A stretch of 10,480 nucleotides of DNA from a bacterium (GTDB taxonomy: Bacteria > Zixibacteria > MSB-5A5 > GN15 > FEB-12), in the NCBI GenBank assembly GCA_030612965.1, contig JAUWMW010000062.1, forward strand, positions 1-10,480, read 5' to 3'. Positions 1 through 6,983 of this stretch are shown piece by piece. Position 1 is the first letter of the stretch. Every line of letters begins with the position of its first letter. The notes beneath the pieces are model-generated. The model was not told the origin of the DNA, made no database searches, and saw nothing but the letters and a program-made list of their open reading frames with translations. The position numbers were made by a program, and so were the translations under genes.

Positions 1-538
1 ACTCGAAGGCTCGCTTGAACGTTCCGTAGTCGCGGCCCCCGACGAACCGACTGACCTCCTTGCCGTTTCGGTCGTAGAAGATTGTGGTCGGCACGCCTTT
101 GGTGGCGCCCAGAGTATAGAGGAGATCGCGCTCGCCCATCAGCATGACCCACATCATATTATTCTTGGCAGCGAATCCCTCCACCTGTTGCGGACTGTCC
201 CGGACCGCCAGGCCAAGCATCTCGACACCCTTGCTGTGGTATTCTTCATAGAGCCGAACGAGATCAGGAATCTCCCGACGACACGGTGGGCACCAGGTTC
301 CCCAGACATTAATCACCACCGGCTGTTGGCCGATCCATTCCTCGGAGCTACGCTGCTTTCCGTTTATGTCCAAAGCCGAGAACCGGACATTATCAGACGT
401 GGGGTTGACTTTAGGAGTTGTCCTGTTGGCGACCTGGACCTGCTGGTCAGGCTGACCCGCTTCACTGCTATCACCGCTGCACGAGGAGAAAAGAGAGAGC
501 ATCAAAACCACAGCGAGCACTGGAATAATTCTTGTCAT
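1..538 (-). CDS. TlpA-like thioredoxin-fold lipoprotein, C-terminus cut by window edge
   Basis: Reading leftwards from an ATG at 538, the frame stays open for 179 codons to the window edge, so the C-terminus is missing. Residues 1-20 form a lipoprotein signal: a hydrophobic stretch ending in FSSC, with Cys20 as the lipidation site. A short polar linker follows, then a thioredoxin fold with the active site WCPPC at 82-86 in the context VINVWGTWCPPCRREIPDL, and the cis-proline in the GVPTT segment (Pro150). The CPPC centre, lipid anchor and redoxin layout match the TlpA/ResA family, which reduces extracytoplasmic disulfides, for example in cytochrome c maturation. The specific partner here is unknown. 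An SD-like GAAGGA lies 9 nt upstream of the ATG. It is the third gene of a minus-strand cluster, 101 nt after the exported thioredoxin gene, so co-transcription is likely but not shown. A peroxiredoxin is less likely because of the CPPC motif. Confidence 0.88.
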   Translation of the reverse strand, partial: MTRIIPVLAVVLMLSLFSSCSGDSSEAGQPDQQVQVANRTTPKVNPTSDNVRFSALDINGKQRSSEEWIGQQPVVINVWGTWCPPCRREIPDLVRLYEEYHSKGVEMLGLAVRDSPQQVEGFAAKNNMMWVMLMGERDLLYTLGATKGVPTTIFYDRNGKEVSRFVGGRDYGTFKRAFE

Positions 539-639
539 AATGGAAAGTCCTTCAAACCTGCGTGTTTTCTTCGATTACCGGCTTTCATGTGTGAATAGCG
601 TGAACAGCTTGGCTCAAGATTCGGCACCCATGTCAACAG

Positions 640-1215
640 CTACCTGGAGCCACCTTTTTCAGAATGGACTTGGGTCTTGGTTGTATCGTACTTGCGTTCG
701 GCTACGTAGGCCAGGTACTGCGACAACTGTTCTTTTGACTGATACCCTCGAGCCGCGCCCAGTTTGCCGCCATCCGGCTTCAGGAAGTAATAGGTTGGAT
801 ATGATCTGATACCGAACTCGCTACGGGCGAGGTTACGCTCGGTAATTCTGTATCCGTCGATGTCCAGTTCTTCCTTGGAATCACCGTCAACTTTGACCGA
901 CACAAACTTGGCATCGAGCGTTTCGATGATCCCTGGTTCCTTGAAAGTGGTCTTGTTCATCTTCTTGCACCACCCGCACCACTTGGTAGTGAAATTGATG
1001 AAAACATGTTTGTCCTCGGCTTTGGCCTTAACCAACCCGGCATCGTACGATAGCCAGGTTATTCCATTCGATTTATCGGACGGTGTCTTGGTGTCTGTTT
1101 TCTTGTCGTCGCCGGCTATGGCAGTAAAGATCATGGCGAAAATCAGCAGTGCGGCGATAGTCGCGGTTGGCCAATGTTTCATTAATATTCCCAATCTGTT
1201 CAGCATTGTTGTCAT
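640..1215 (-). CDS. Exported thioredoxin-fold protein with CGWC centre
   Basis: A 191-residue protein of the thioredoxin-like superfamily (Thioredoxin_7/DsbD-gamma-like). The N-terminus is a signal peptide, with the hydrophobic segment at about residues 16-34 and a plausible cleavage in TAIA|GDD, so the protein acts outside the cytoplasm. A Lys/Asp/Thr-rich linker leads to the domain. The redox centre is WCGWC at 79-83, preceded by VFINFTTK, and the cis-proline is Pro140 in SYPTYYFLKPDG, both typical. CGWC suggests a thiol-disulfide reductase; the substrate is unknown. The ATG at 1215 lies 1 nt past the dnaE stop and has a poor SD. An in-frame ATG at 1182 (Met12) has GGGA 7 nt upstream and gives a cleaner signal peptide, so the true protein may be 180 residues. 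Tight spacing indicates co-transcription with dnaE. Confidence 0.85.
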   Translation of the reverse strand: MTTMLNRLGILMKHWPTATIAALLIFAMIFTAIAGDDKKTDTKTPSDKSNGITWLSYDAGLVKAKAEDKHVFINFTTKWCGWCKKMNKTTFKEPGIIETLDAKFVSVKVDGDSKEELDIDGYRITERNLARSEFGIRSYPTYYFLKPDGGKLGAARGYQSKEQLSQYLAYVAERKYDTTKTQVHSEKGGSR

Positions 1216-1216
1216 T

Positions 1217-4200
1217 CTACTTCAGCGGCCTCAAGTAAGCGCCCGACTCGCCAAGCAACTCTTTGAGGCGGTCCAGCAACCGAAAATCCGGTTTCACTGT
1301 GTACTTCCTGGACCTAATATACACTTCTGATCCATTTTGTCGAGCGGCAAGTAAAACCGGAGTGCCTCCTTCGAACTCTTTCAGGATAGCCAGTGCCTTA
1401 TCCAAAGTCTTATCGGAGCAATCGACATCGATCTTTATAACGAGCTGGCAGTCAAATCGTTCCGTCAACTCCTCTAAAGGCGCCACGTCGGAACAGATGA
1501 TTTTGGGCGCCTCTCCCTCTCGCGTTGAGACCCGTCCGGTCACCAGGACCATCTGATCCACCTGAATGGCCTCGCGGCTTTTTTCGTAACAATCGGAAAA
1601 CAGGATCAGTTCAACCGAACCGGTGAAATCCTCTATAGTTACAAAGGCCATGAGGTTGCCCTTCTTGTCGACCATGCTTTTCACAGCCGCTACAATCCCG
1701 CCCACTGTCACCTCGCGACCGTCAGCCGCCGACTGGAGTTCGGCCGCTCGGAATGTCGCAAAGGAGTTGAGTTCATCACGATACTTGTCCAGCGGATGAC
1801 CGGAAACGTAAAACCCGAGAGTGCCTTTTTCTTTGGCCAGTTTCTCACCAGTGGACCATTCCGCAGTCTGCGGCAGAGGCGGCGCCACGCGGTCGGCCAC
1901 GCTTCCATCGACAGCGAACAAATCATGACTGGCTGAACTCTCGGACACGCGATGCCCATACTCCAGCATCGCTTCCACACACTCGAATTTCTGCGCCCGA
2001 AAGCCCCCAAGACTGTCGCAAGCACCGGCGGCTATCAATGACTCCAGCGTCCGCCGGTTGATCGCTTTGATCGGCACACGGCCGACCAGGTCGGCCAGAT
2101 CGGCGAAACGTCCATTGTCAACACGCTCGTCGACGACAGCCCGGGCCGGGCCGACCCCGACGTTCTTGACCGCCTGGAGACCGAAACGGATGTTACCGTC
2201 GACCACGGTAAAATCGATGGTCGATTCATTCACATCCGGCGGCAGCACCTTGATTTGCATACGGCGAGCCTCTTCCAGCAGAGCATAGATTCGGTCGCTG
2301 ACGTTGATTTCGGAAGTCATCAAGGCCGCCATGAACTCGCGCGGATAGTAATGCTTCAGCCAGGCAGTCTGATACGCGATATAGGCATAGCAGGTGGCAT
2401 GCGCCTTGTTGAAACCGTAGCGGGCGAAGGTTTCGATTTGCTCGAACATCTCGGTGGCGATCTTCTTATCGATCTTGCGCGCAGCGGCGCCGTCAAGGAA
2501 CTCCCGCTTTTGCTCGGCCATCAGAGCGGCGTCCTTCTTGCCCATCGCCTTGCGCAAAAGGTCCGCCTTTCCCATACTGTAACCGGCCAGGGTGTTGGCG
2601 ATCTTGAGTACCTGCTCCTGGAAAACGATCACGCCGTAGGTGTCCTTGAGGATCTTCTCCAGTTCCGGATGGAGATAGCGAATGTTGGCGGCGCCGCGCT
2701 TGCAATCGATATAGGTATCGATCATTCCTGAGTCCAGAGGTCCGGGTCGATACAGCGCGTTCATCGCCGTGATGTCGGTGAAATTCTCAGGCTTCAGCTT
2801 GCGCAGATACTCACGCATACCCGATGACTCAAACTGGAAGATGCCGATGGTCGTACCGGTCGCGAACAGCTTGTAAACATCGGCGTCATCGAGCGGAATG
2901 TCGTTGATGTCGAGCTTCGTCTCGGGATGATTCTTCTCGATCATTTTGACGGCATCATCAATCACTGTAAGGGTGCGCAGACCAAGAAAATCCATTTTCA
3001 ACAGACCGATCTTCTCGACCATCTTCATATCGAACTGAGTAGTGATTTCGTCCTTGCTACCCTTGAACAGCGGCACATAGTCGGTCAGCGCCGATGGCGC
3101 GATAACCACTCCGGCAGCGTGAGTAGAACAGTGTCGGGCCAGCCCCTCGAGAGTGCGGGAGTAATCGATCAGCTTCTTGATCCTCTGGTCGGTCTCGACC
3201 AGCTTGGCCAATTCAGGCGTTTGGGCCAACGCTTTCTCCAGCGTCATATCAACCATCGGCGGAATCATCTTGGCGATCTTGTCCACCTCGCCGTACGGTA
3301 TGGCGAGCACGCGACCGACATCGCGCACCACCGCTCGCGCCGCCATAGTACCAAAGGTGATTATCTGACAGACGTTTTTCTCACCGTACTTTTCGATCAC
3401 GTACTTTATGATCTCGTCGCGACCCCGGTCGGCGAAATCGATATCGATATCCGGCATCGACACCCGCTCCGGATTCAAGAACCGTTCGAACAGCAACTCG
3501 AACCGGATGGGGTCGATATTGGTGATTTTGAGAGCATATGACACTAACGACCCGGCCGCCGAACCACGTCCCGGCCCCACCGGGATCTTCCGGCTGCGGG
3601 CGTAGTCGCAGAAGTCTTTCACAATCATGAAATACCCGGCGTATCCCATCTTTTTGATAACGCCCAACTCGTATTTGAGACGCTTCTCGATTTCGTCGGT
3701 GTGCTCGTCGTAACGCTCTTTGAGACCCTCGCGACAGAGATGTTCCAGGTAGACGTCCGAATCTACAAACTGTTTTGGTATAGGATAGACGGGCAACTTG
3801 AGTTGCCCCAATTCCAACTCCAGATTGCAGGCTTCCGCCACCTTGATAGTGTTTTCTAGGGCGGGTTTGAAGTCGCCCAGCGCCTGCTCCATCTCCTCGG
3901 CCGTTTTGAAGTAGATCTGGTCGGTGTTGTAACGCATCCGATCCTGATCCTCGACTAACTTGCCGGTTTGGATGCACAAGAGTGCATCGTGCGCCTCATA
4001 GTCCTGCTGCCTAAGATAGTGGCAATCGTTGGTGGCCAGCATCGGGATACCGGTTTCGCGCGAGATCGCCTCAATCTTCGGCAGTATTTGTAGCTCCGGC
4101 TCAAGATTGTGATTCTGAACCTCGAGGTAGAACCCGTCCTCACCGAAGATATCCTGATACTCTCTGGCCGTGGTCACCGCTGCTTCGGTGTTGCCGCGCA

Positions 4201-4660
4201 GCAGGTGCCAGTTCACCTCCCCCTTGAGACAGGCGGAACTGGCCAGCAATCCCTCGGCATGTTCGCGCAAGAGCTTTTTGTCGATGCGGGGACGATGATA
4301 GAACCCTTCCAGAAAACCGGCCGTCGACAACTTGATGAGGTTCTTGTAACCGGTCAGATTGCGGGCCAGAAGAACGAGGTGATACCCACCGTCGGGATAC
4401 TTGTTCGAGGGTTGCTTGTCGAAGCGGCTGCCCCCGGCGACGTATGCTTCGATGCCTATGATCGGTTTGATCCCCGCCCGACTGGCTTTAATGTAAAACT
4501 CAATCGCGCCGAACATATTGCCGTGATCGGTTACGGCCAAAGCCGGCATCCGGTATTCACGGGCCAGCGCTATCAGTTCATCGAGCCGACAGGCGCCGTC
4601 CAGCAACGAGTACTGGCTGTGCGTGTGCAGATGAACGAAATTCGAGTGCTTTACGGCCAT
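1217..4660 (-). CDS. dnaE: DNA polymerase III alpha subunit (replicative polymerase)
   Basis: A full-length 1147-residue C-family DNA polymerase, close to the 1160 residues of E. coli DnaE, so it belongs to the DnaE rather than the PolC group. Order of domains: an N-terminal PHP domain (about 5-280) with HTHS at 12-15, TDHG at 44-47, Glu71, HRPRID from 122 and NDCH at 211-214; the palm with GPGRGSAAGS at 362-371; catalytic aspartates in PDIDID (Asp404, Asp406); and the third in KMDFLGLRTLT (Asp557). A helix-hairpin-helix region lies near 830-885, a probable beta-clamp motif SHDLF at 911-915, an OB fold at about 983-1062, and a C-terminal tail where tau binds in E. coli. The ATG at 4660 gives the family-typical N-terminus, although its SD is weak. 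The exported thioredoxin gene follows 1 nt later. No frameshift or lost catalytic residue was seen. Confidence 0.97.
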   Translation of the reverse strand: MAVKHSNFVHLHTHSQYSLLDGACRLDELIALAREYRMPALAVTDHGNMFGAIEFYIKASRAGIKPIIGIEAYVAGGSRFDKQPSNKYPDGGYHLVLLARNLTGYKNLIKLSTAGFLEGFYHRPRIDKKLLREHAEGLLASSACLKGEVNWHLLRGNTEAAVTTAREYQDIFGEDGFYLEVQNHNLEPELQILPKIEAISRETGIPMLATNDCHYLRQQDYEAHDALLCIQTGKLVEDQDRMRYNTDQIYFKTAEEMEQALGDFKPALENTIKVAEACNLELELGQLKLPVYPIPKQFVDSDVYLEHLCREGLKERYDEHTDEIEKRLKYELGVIKKMGYAGYFMIVKDFCDYARSRKIPVGPGRGSAAGSLVSYALKITNIDPIRFELLFERFLNPERVSMPDIDIDFADRGRDEIIKYVIEKYGEKNVCQIITFGTMAARAVVRDVGRVLAIPYGEVDKIAKMIPPMVDMTLEKALAQTPELAKLVETDQRIKKLIDYSRTLEGLARHCSTHAAGVVIAPSALTDYVPLFKGSKDEITTQFDMKMVEKIGLLKMDFLGLRTLTVIDDAVKMIEKNHPETKLDINDIPLDDADVYKLFATGTTIGIFQFESSGMREYLRKLKPENFTDITAMNALYRPGPLDSGMIDTYIDCKRGAANIRYLHPELEKILKDTYGVIVFQEQVLKIANTLAGYSMGKADLLRKAMGKKDAALMAEQKREFLDGAAARKIDKKIATEMFEQIETFARYGFNKAHATCYAYIAYQTAWLKHYYPREFMAALMTSEINVSDRIYALLEEARRMQIKVLPPDVNESTIDFTVVDGNIRFGLQAVKNVGVGPARAVVDERVDNGRFADLADLVGRVPIKAINRRTLESLIAAGACDSLGGFRAQKFECVEAMLEYGHRVSESSASHDLFAVDGSVADRVAPPLPQTAEWSTGEKLAKEKGTLGFYVSGHPLDKYRDELNSFATFRAAELQSAADGREVTVGGIVAAVKSMVDKKGNLMAFVTIEDFTGSVELILFSDCYEKSREAIQVDQMVLVTGRVSTREGEAPKIICSDVAPLEELTERFDCQLVIKIDVDCSDKTLDKALAILKEFEGGTPVLLAARQNGSEVYIRSRKYTVKPDFRLLDRLKELLGESGAYLRPLK

Positions 4661-4803
4661 AATGTCTCGATCCGACAGGTATGTGTTCCTCAGATGATAC
4701 GCGCGCTCAGCAAATCCATCGGGTTCTTTTCAAGGCGCCCAAAGGCGCGCTCCAGGCTGGAACCAATCTGAAACTCAACCAGCATCGTTTACTATCCCCT
4801 TAC

Positions 4804-4832
4804 ATAATCATCCAAAACCGATGGCGGGTCAA
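4804..4832 (-). promoter_or_regulatory. Candidate sigma70-type promoter for dnaE
   Basis: On the minus strand, TTGACC (4832-4827) and GATTAT (4809-4804) are separated by 17 nt, matching the consensus boxes at 5 of 6 and 4 of 6 positions. Transcription would begin near 4797 and leave a leader of about 137 nt before the dnaE ATG at 4660. The leader contains a small GCGCC/GGCGC hairpin (4735-4748). The evidence is sequence match only; a match of this quality can occur by chance. Confidence 0.3.
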
Positions 4833-4950
4833 ACACTTTTTGCACGGTCAAGCCGCCCATGAATGGGTCCCTTGCGTTGCGCGCGTCCAGTTTAGTATGG
4901 AACCGGGCACTCCACCTAAAACAAATCGATAGACGAATCAGATTCTGGTA

Positions 4951-5015
4951 ACCCCACCGACGCTGTCGCTCTTGGTGGGGTGCTGGCGTCGGTCGTCACA
5001 ACGCCAACCTTTTTT
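4951..5015 (+). promoter_or_regulatory. Attenuator-like set of mutually exclusive stems ending in a T run
   Basis: Three perfect inverted repeats overlap here. Stem 1 pairs ACCCCACC (4951-4958) with GGTGGGGT (4974-4981). Stem 2 pairs ACCGACGC (4956-4963) with GCGTCGGT (4986-4993). Stem 3 pairs TGGCGT (4984-4989) with ACGCCA (5001-5006) and is followed by ACC and six T (5010-5015), as in an intrinsic terminator. Stem 2 excludes both stem 1 and stem 3, so forming stem 1 would free the terminator arm and forming stem 2 would block it. That is the topology of a transcription attenuator on the plus strand. No upstream promoter or adjacent target gene is clear; the next plus-strand gene starts about 390 nt later. 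Stem 3 is only 6 bp and weak as a terminator. Confidence 0.35.
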
Positions 5016-5322
5016 GTCGGCCGATTAGTCATCATCAGCAGGACACCGGTTCCGGGCCTTCGTTAAACATATAGTCGACGAAATGGACAGGATTGGAGAC
5101 ATGGACCGGGATAACTCCTTTGATGTCAGTGAATTCGGCTCGGCAGACAATCCTTGATTCTACTGTGAACAGGGCCGGGCCGGCGCCACAAAAACGCTTG
5201 TCTGAGTCTTTTGGGGTCGTTATTATTCGGTGATTATGGAGAGGACGAGACACCACTGCTTTTGGACCGACAACCTGCGGGTGGCAATAAAATACTGTCA
5301 TTCGGCGGTTTGCGCTGCTATT

Positions 5323-5353
5323 GGGAACTTTGAAGGCAAAGATAGTGTTTTGA
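5323..5353 (+). promoter_or_regulatory. Candidate ECF-type promoter for the sigma-factor operon
   Basis: GGGAACTTT at 5323-5331 resembles the GGAACTT -35 element recognised by many ECF sigma factors. Sixteen nt after GGAACTT lies GTTTTGA (5347-5353), a loose -10 candidate. It sits about 55 nt before the sigma-factor ATG, where an autoregulated promoter is expected for this family. Only the -35 half is a good match. Confidence 0.25.
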
Positions 5354-5408
5354 TGTATGGTGTAAACAACAGCGTCTCCGGTTATCGCTGTCGCCAGGGG
5401 GGAGTTTG

Positions 5409-5996
5409 ATGGCCGCCCGGAAGCTAAATGACGCTACCAAGAGAAAGGAGTTTGAGGCCGAGGCGCTGCCTCACATGGATGCTCTGTATCGCACCGCTCT
5501 TCGTTTGGCGAAGAACCAGAGCGATGCTGAGGATTTGGTGCAGGAAGCGTTCGCCAAGGCGTATCGGTTCTGGGATAAATTCGAGTTGGGTTCGAACTGC
5601 CGGGCATGGTTGTTCAAGATAATGACCAATATATTCATCAATGAATACCGCTCGAAATCTCGTTCTCCCCTACAGGCCAATATCGACGATATCGATGATA
5701 ACTACCTCTATGGCCAGTTGGCCGGCAGTGAGATGACCGAAAACCCGGAACAGACTCTTTTCTCCAAATTATTTGATGACGATGTAAAGAAAGCGATTGA
5801 GAATTTACCTGATGATTTCAGACTGGTTGCCGTGCTTTCGTTCCTTGAGGGATTTTCCTACCAGGAGATTGCTGAGATTGCCGACCTGCAACTGGGTACG
5901 GTCAAATCGAGGCTCCATCGGGGACGTAAGCTTCTTCAAAAGCAACTTTTCGATTATGCAGTCAAGAATGGGTACATCAAGGAAAAGGCGAAATGA
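5409..5996 (+). CDS. ECF-family RNA polymerase sigma factor (sigma-24/RpoE/SigH-like)
   Basis: A 195-residue group 4 sigma factor that directs core RNA polymerase to stress promoters. Region 2 spans about 24-85 (ALYRTALRLAKNQSDAEDLV, then AWLFKIMTNIFINEYRSKSR), with the typical DAEDLVQEAF core-binding helix. An acidic linker (about 91-125) leads to region 4 (128-182), whose helix-turn-helix FSYQEIAEIADLQLGTVKSR reads the -35 element. The ATG at 5409 is chosen because AGGGGGGAG ends 4 nt before it; a TTG directly upstream at 5406 would be too close to that SD. The stop overlaps the anti-sigma start as ATGA, indicating translational coupling. The acidic linker and the redox-type zinc motif in its partner point to the SigR/SigE-like oxidative or envelope stress groups, but the regulon is unknown. 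A 6-bp inverted repeat lies just upstream of the SD. Confidence 0.95.
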   Translation: MAARKLNDATKRKEFEAEALPHMDALYRTALRLAKNQSDAEDLVQEAFAKAYRFWDKFELGSNCRAWLFKIMTNIFINEYRSKSRSPLQANIDDIDDNYLYGQLAGSEMTENPEQTLFSKLFDDDVKKAIENLPDDFRLVAVLSFLEGFSYQEIAEIADLQLGTVKSRLHRGRKLLQKQLFDYAVKNGYIKEKAK

Positions 5997-6793
5997 ATTG
6001 TCAGGACGCGCTGGAACTACTATATGATATAATCGACAAAGAAGCCTCGGAAATAGATGCTAAAGAAGTTCAGGAGCATCTGGAGAGTTGCCGTGACTGC
6101 TTCAAGATTTACCGGATAGAAACCAGCGTTCAGGAGTTTATTGCTTCGCGGATCAAAGGCAATGGACCTTCTCCGCAGTTGGATAGTCTCAAGGACAAGA
6201 TCATAGTCCGTCTGGACAGGATCGACAATGAGGCTTCACCCGGTCAGCCCCCACGCAGCTTTGGTTTAGTCGCGAAGATGCTGGTGGCGGCGGCTTGTCT
6301 GGTGATACTGATCGGCGCCGCCTCCATTGCTACCGATTACTATCGAGAGTATGTGTATTATACGCCGTTGGCATCGGCGCACCATGCCGTTCACGACCGT
6401 AGCTGGAACCAGCCGACCTTTGAATTGTCACCGTCCTACCTGGATCTTGATTTTTCCAACCTGGGCTACGAGCAAGGGTTCGTGCTGGTCAATAGTTCCA
6501 AAGAACAGATTTGCGGTGTTGAGATGGCCCACTTTGTGTTCCGTAACAGCAAGTTGACCGTCTCGGTGTTTGCGGCGCCAAGCGGTGAGTACAGCATACC
6601 TGAAGATTGCATCGATACTCAGTTATCGCTGGACGGCAAGACGTTTTTCAATCATCGGTGCCATGATTGCTGGTTGCTCTTTCACGAAGTCGGCAATGCC
6701 GTTATCATCGCTGCCAGTACGGAGACGGGTTTCGATCTGTACCCCTTTACCCCCACGGAAAACGTGGTACTCACCAGTTCAAGCTTGCCCTGA
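5993..6793 (+). CDS. Membrane-anchored ZAS-type anti-sigma factor
   Basis: A 266-residue partner of the preceding sigma factor. The cytoplasmic N-terminus starts MNCQDALELLYDIIDKE and carries the zinc-binding anti-sigma signature HLESCRDC: His29, Cys33 and Cys36, with Cys3 as the likely fourth ligand. This is the layout seen in redox-sensitive anti-sigma factors such as RsrA, and it is expected to hold the sigma factor inactive. One transmembrane helix follows at about 92-113 (VAKMLVAAACLVILIGAASI). The remaining 150 residues lie outside the membrane and are not a domain I recognise. They include a Cys/His cluster at 221-226 (HRCHDC) plus Cys174 and Cys206, which could sense metal or redox state. 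The start overlaps the sigma-factor stop by 4 nt, and AAGGA and AAAGG motifs lie upstream. The gene ends 22 nt before a strong terminator, closing a two-gene operon. Confidence 0.9.
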   Translation: MNCQDALELLYDIIDKEASEIDAKEVQEHLESCRDCFKIYRIETSVQEFIASRIKGNGPSPQLDSLKDKIIVRLDRIDNEASPGQPPRSFGLVAKMLVAAACLVILIGAASIATDYYREYVYYTPLASAHHAVHDRSWNQPTFELSPSYLDLDFSNLGYEQGFVLVNSSKEQICGVEMAHFVFRNSKLTVSVFAAPSGEYSIPEDCIDTQLSLDGKTFFNHRCHDCWLLFHEVGNAVIIAASTETGFDLYPFTPTENVVLTSSSLP

Positions 6794-6814
6794 GCCGGTA
6801 CGCATTCTAAACTG

Positions 6815-6843
6815 ACCGGGATGACTTTCTTCCCGGTTTTTTT
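6815..6843 (+). terminator. Rho-independent terminator of the sigma/anti-sigma operon
   Basis: A perfect 7-bp stem, ACCGGGA (6815-6821) with TCCCGGT (6831-6837), has a 9-nt loop and runs directly into a T tract ending at 6843 (seven T including the last stem base). It lies 22 nt after the anti-sigma stop. Confidence 0.9.
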
Positions 6844-6871
6844 GTACCGGCGAGCCAACCCGGAGAGACAT

Positions 6872-6983
6872 AGGTGCGGCAGATGTGGACATCTGGAGTG
6901 TATAGAAGGGACACACCCCTGAATCCCCTCTCAAGAGGGGACTGTCGGCCGCGGCAACGCGCCGGGATTGCGGCGTTGCCGGC
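6872..6983 (+). repeat. Cluster of three palindromes at the 5' end of the TPR-like gene
   Basis: Three inverted repeats follow one another: CAGATGT/ACATCTG with a GG loop (6880-6895), TCCCCTCT/AGAGGGGA with a CA loop (6924-6941), and CGGCAACGC/GCGTTGCCG with a 12-nt loop (6952-6981). The first, with GTGCGGCAGATG before it, looks like a decayed relative of the REP hairpins further right, which begin GTGGGCGGCAGACG. The second, in the context CCCCTGAATCCCCTCTCAAG, looks like a dispersed repeat; I infer that from its form, as only one copy is in this window. The cluster lies between an SD and the signal-peptide codons of the gene. Confidence 0.6.

Larger units (their letters stand above)
4661..5408. 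other. Long intergenic region between dnaE and the sigma-factor operon
   Basis: This 748-nt gap separates the divergent dnaE and sigma-factor genes. I see no convincing protein gene in it. An 88-codon minus-strand frame (5035-5301) lacks an SD and a recognisable motif, and a few frames of 20-31 codons occur nearer dnaE. What it does hold is short regulatory-looking structure: a sigma70-like candidate promoter facing dnaE, an 11-nt odd palindrome GAATCAGATTC at 4935-4945, overlapping alternative stems at 4951-5015, an ECF-like promoter at 5323-5353, and a 6-bp inverted repeat (ACAGCG 5369-5374 with CGCTGT 5386-5391) just before the sigma-factor SD. Confidence 0.6.

Noticed and set aside
188..598. 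A 136-codon plus-strand frame
   Set aside because: Antisense to the TlpA-like gene, which has clear lipobox and CPPC motifs.
4109..4771. A 220-codon plus-strand frame
   Set aside because: Antisense to the N-terminal half of dnaE, whose coding frame is certain. It is a shadow of codon bias.
4690..4785. A 31-codon minus-strand frame (begins MLVEFQIGSS) upstream of dnaE with AAGGGG before it
   Set aside because: The candidate dnaE promoter would start transcription inside or just before this SD, so the two readings conflict. There is no homology signal and it is short enough to be chance.
4952..4980. CCCCACC/GGTGGGG hairpin as a terminator for dnaE or a minus-strand gene
   Set aside because: No T run follows it on the minus strand, and it lies upstream of dnaE rather than after a gene.
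5035..5301. An 88-codon minus-strand open frame between dnaE and the sigma factor
   Set aside because: No SD before its ATG, no recognisable motif, and no neighbouring minus-strand gene in register. It could be a small unknown protein, but the evidence is too weak to list.
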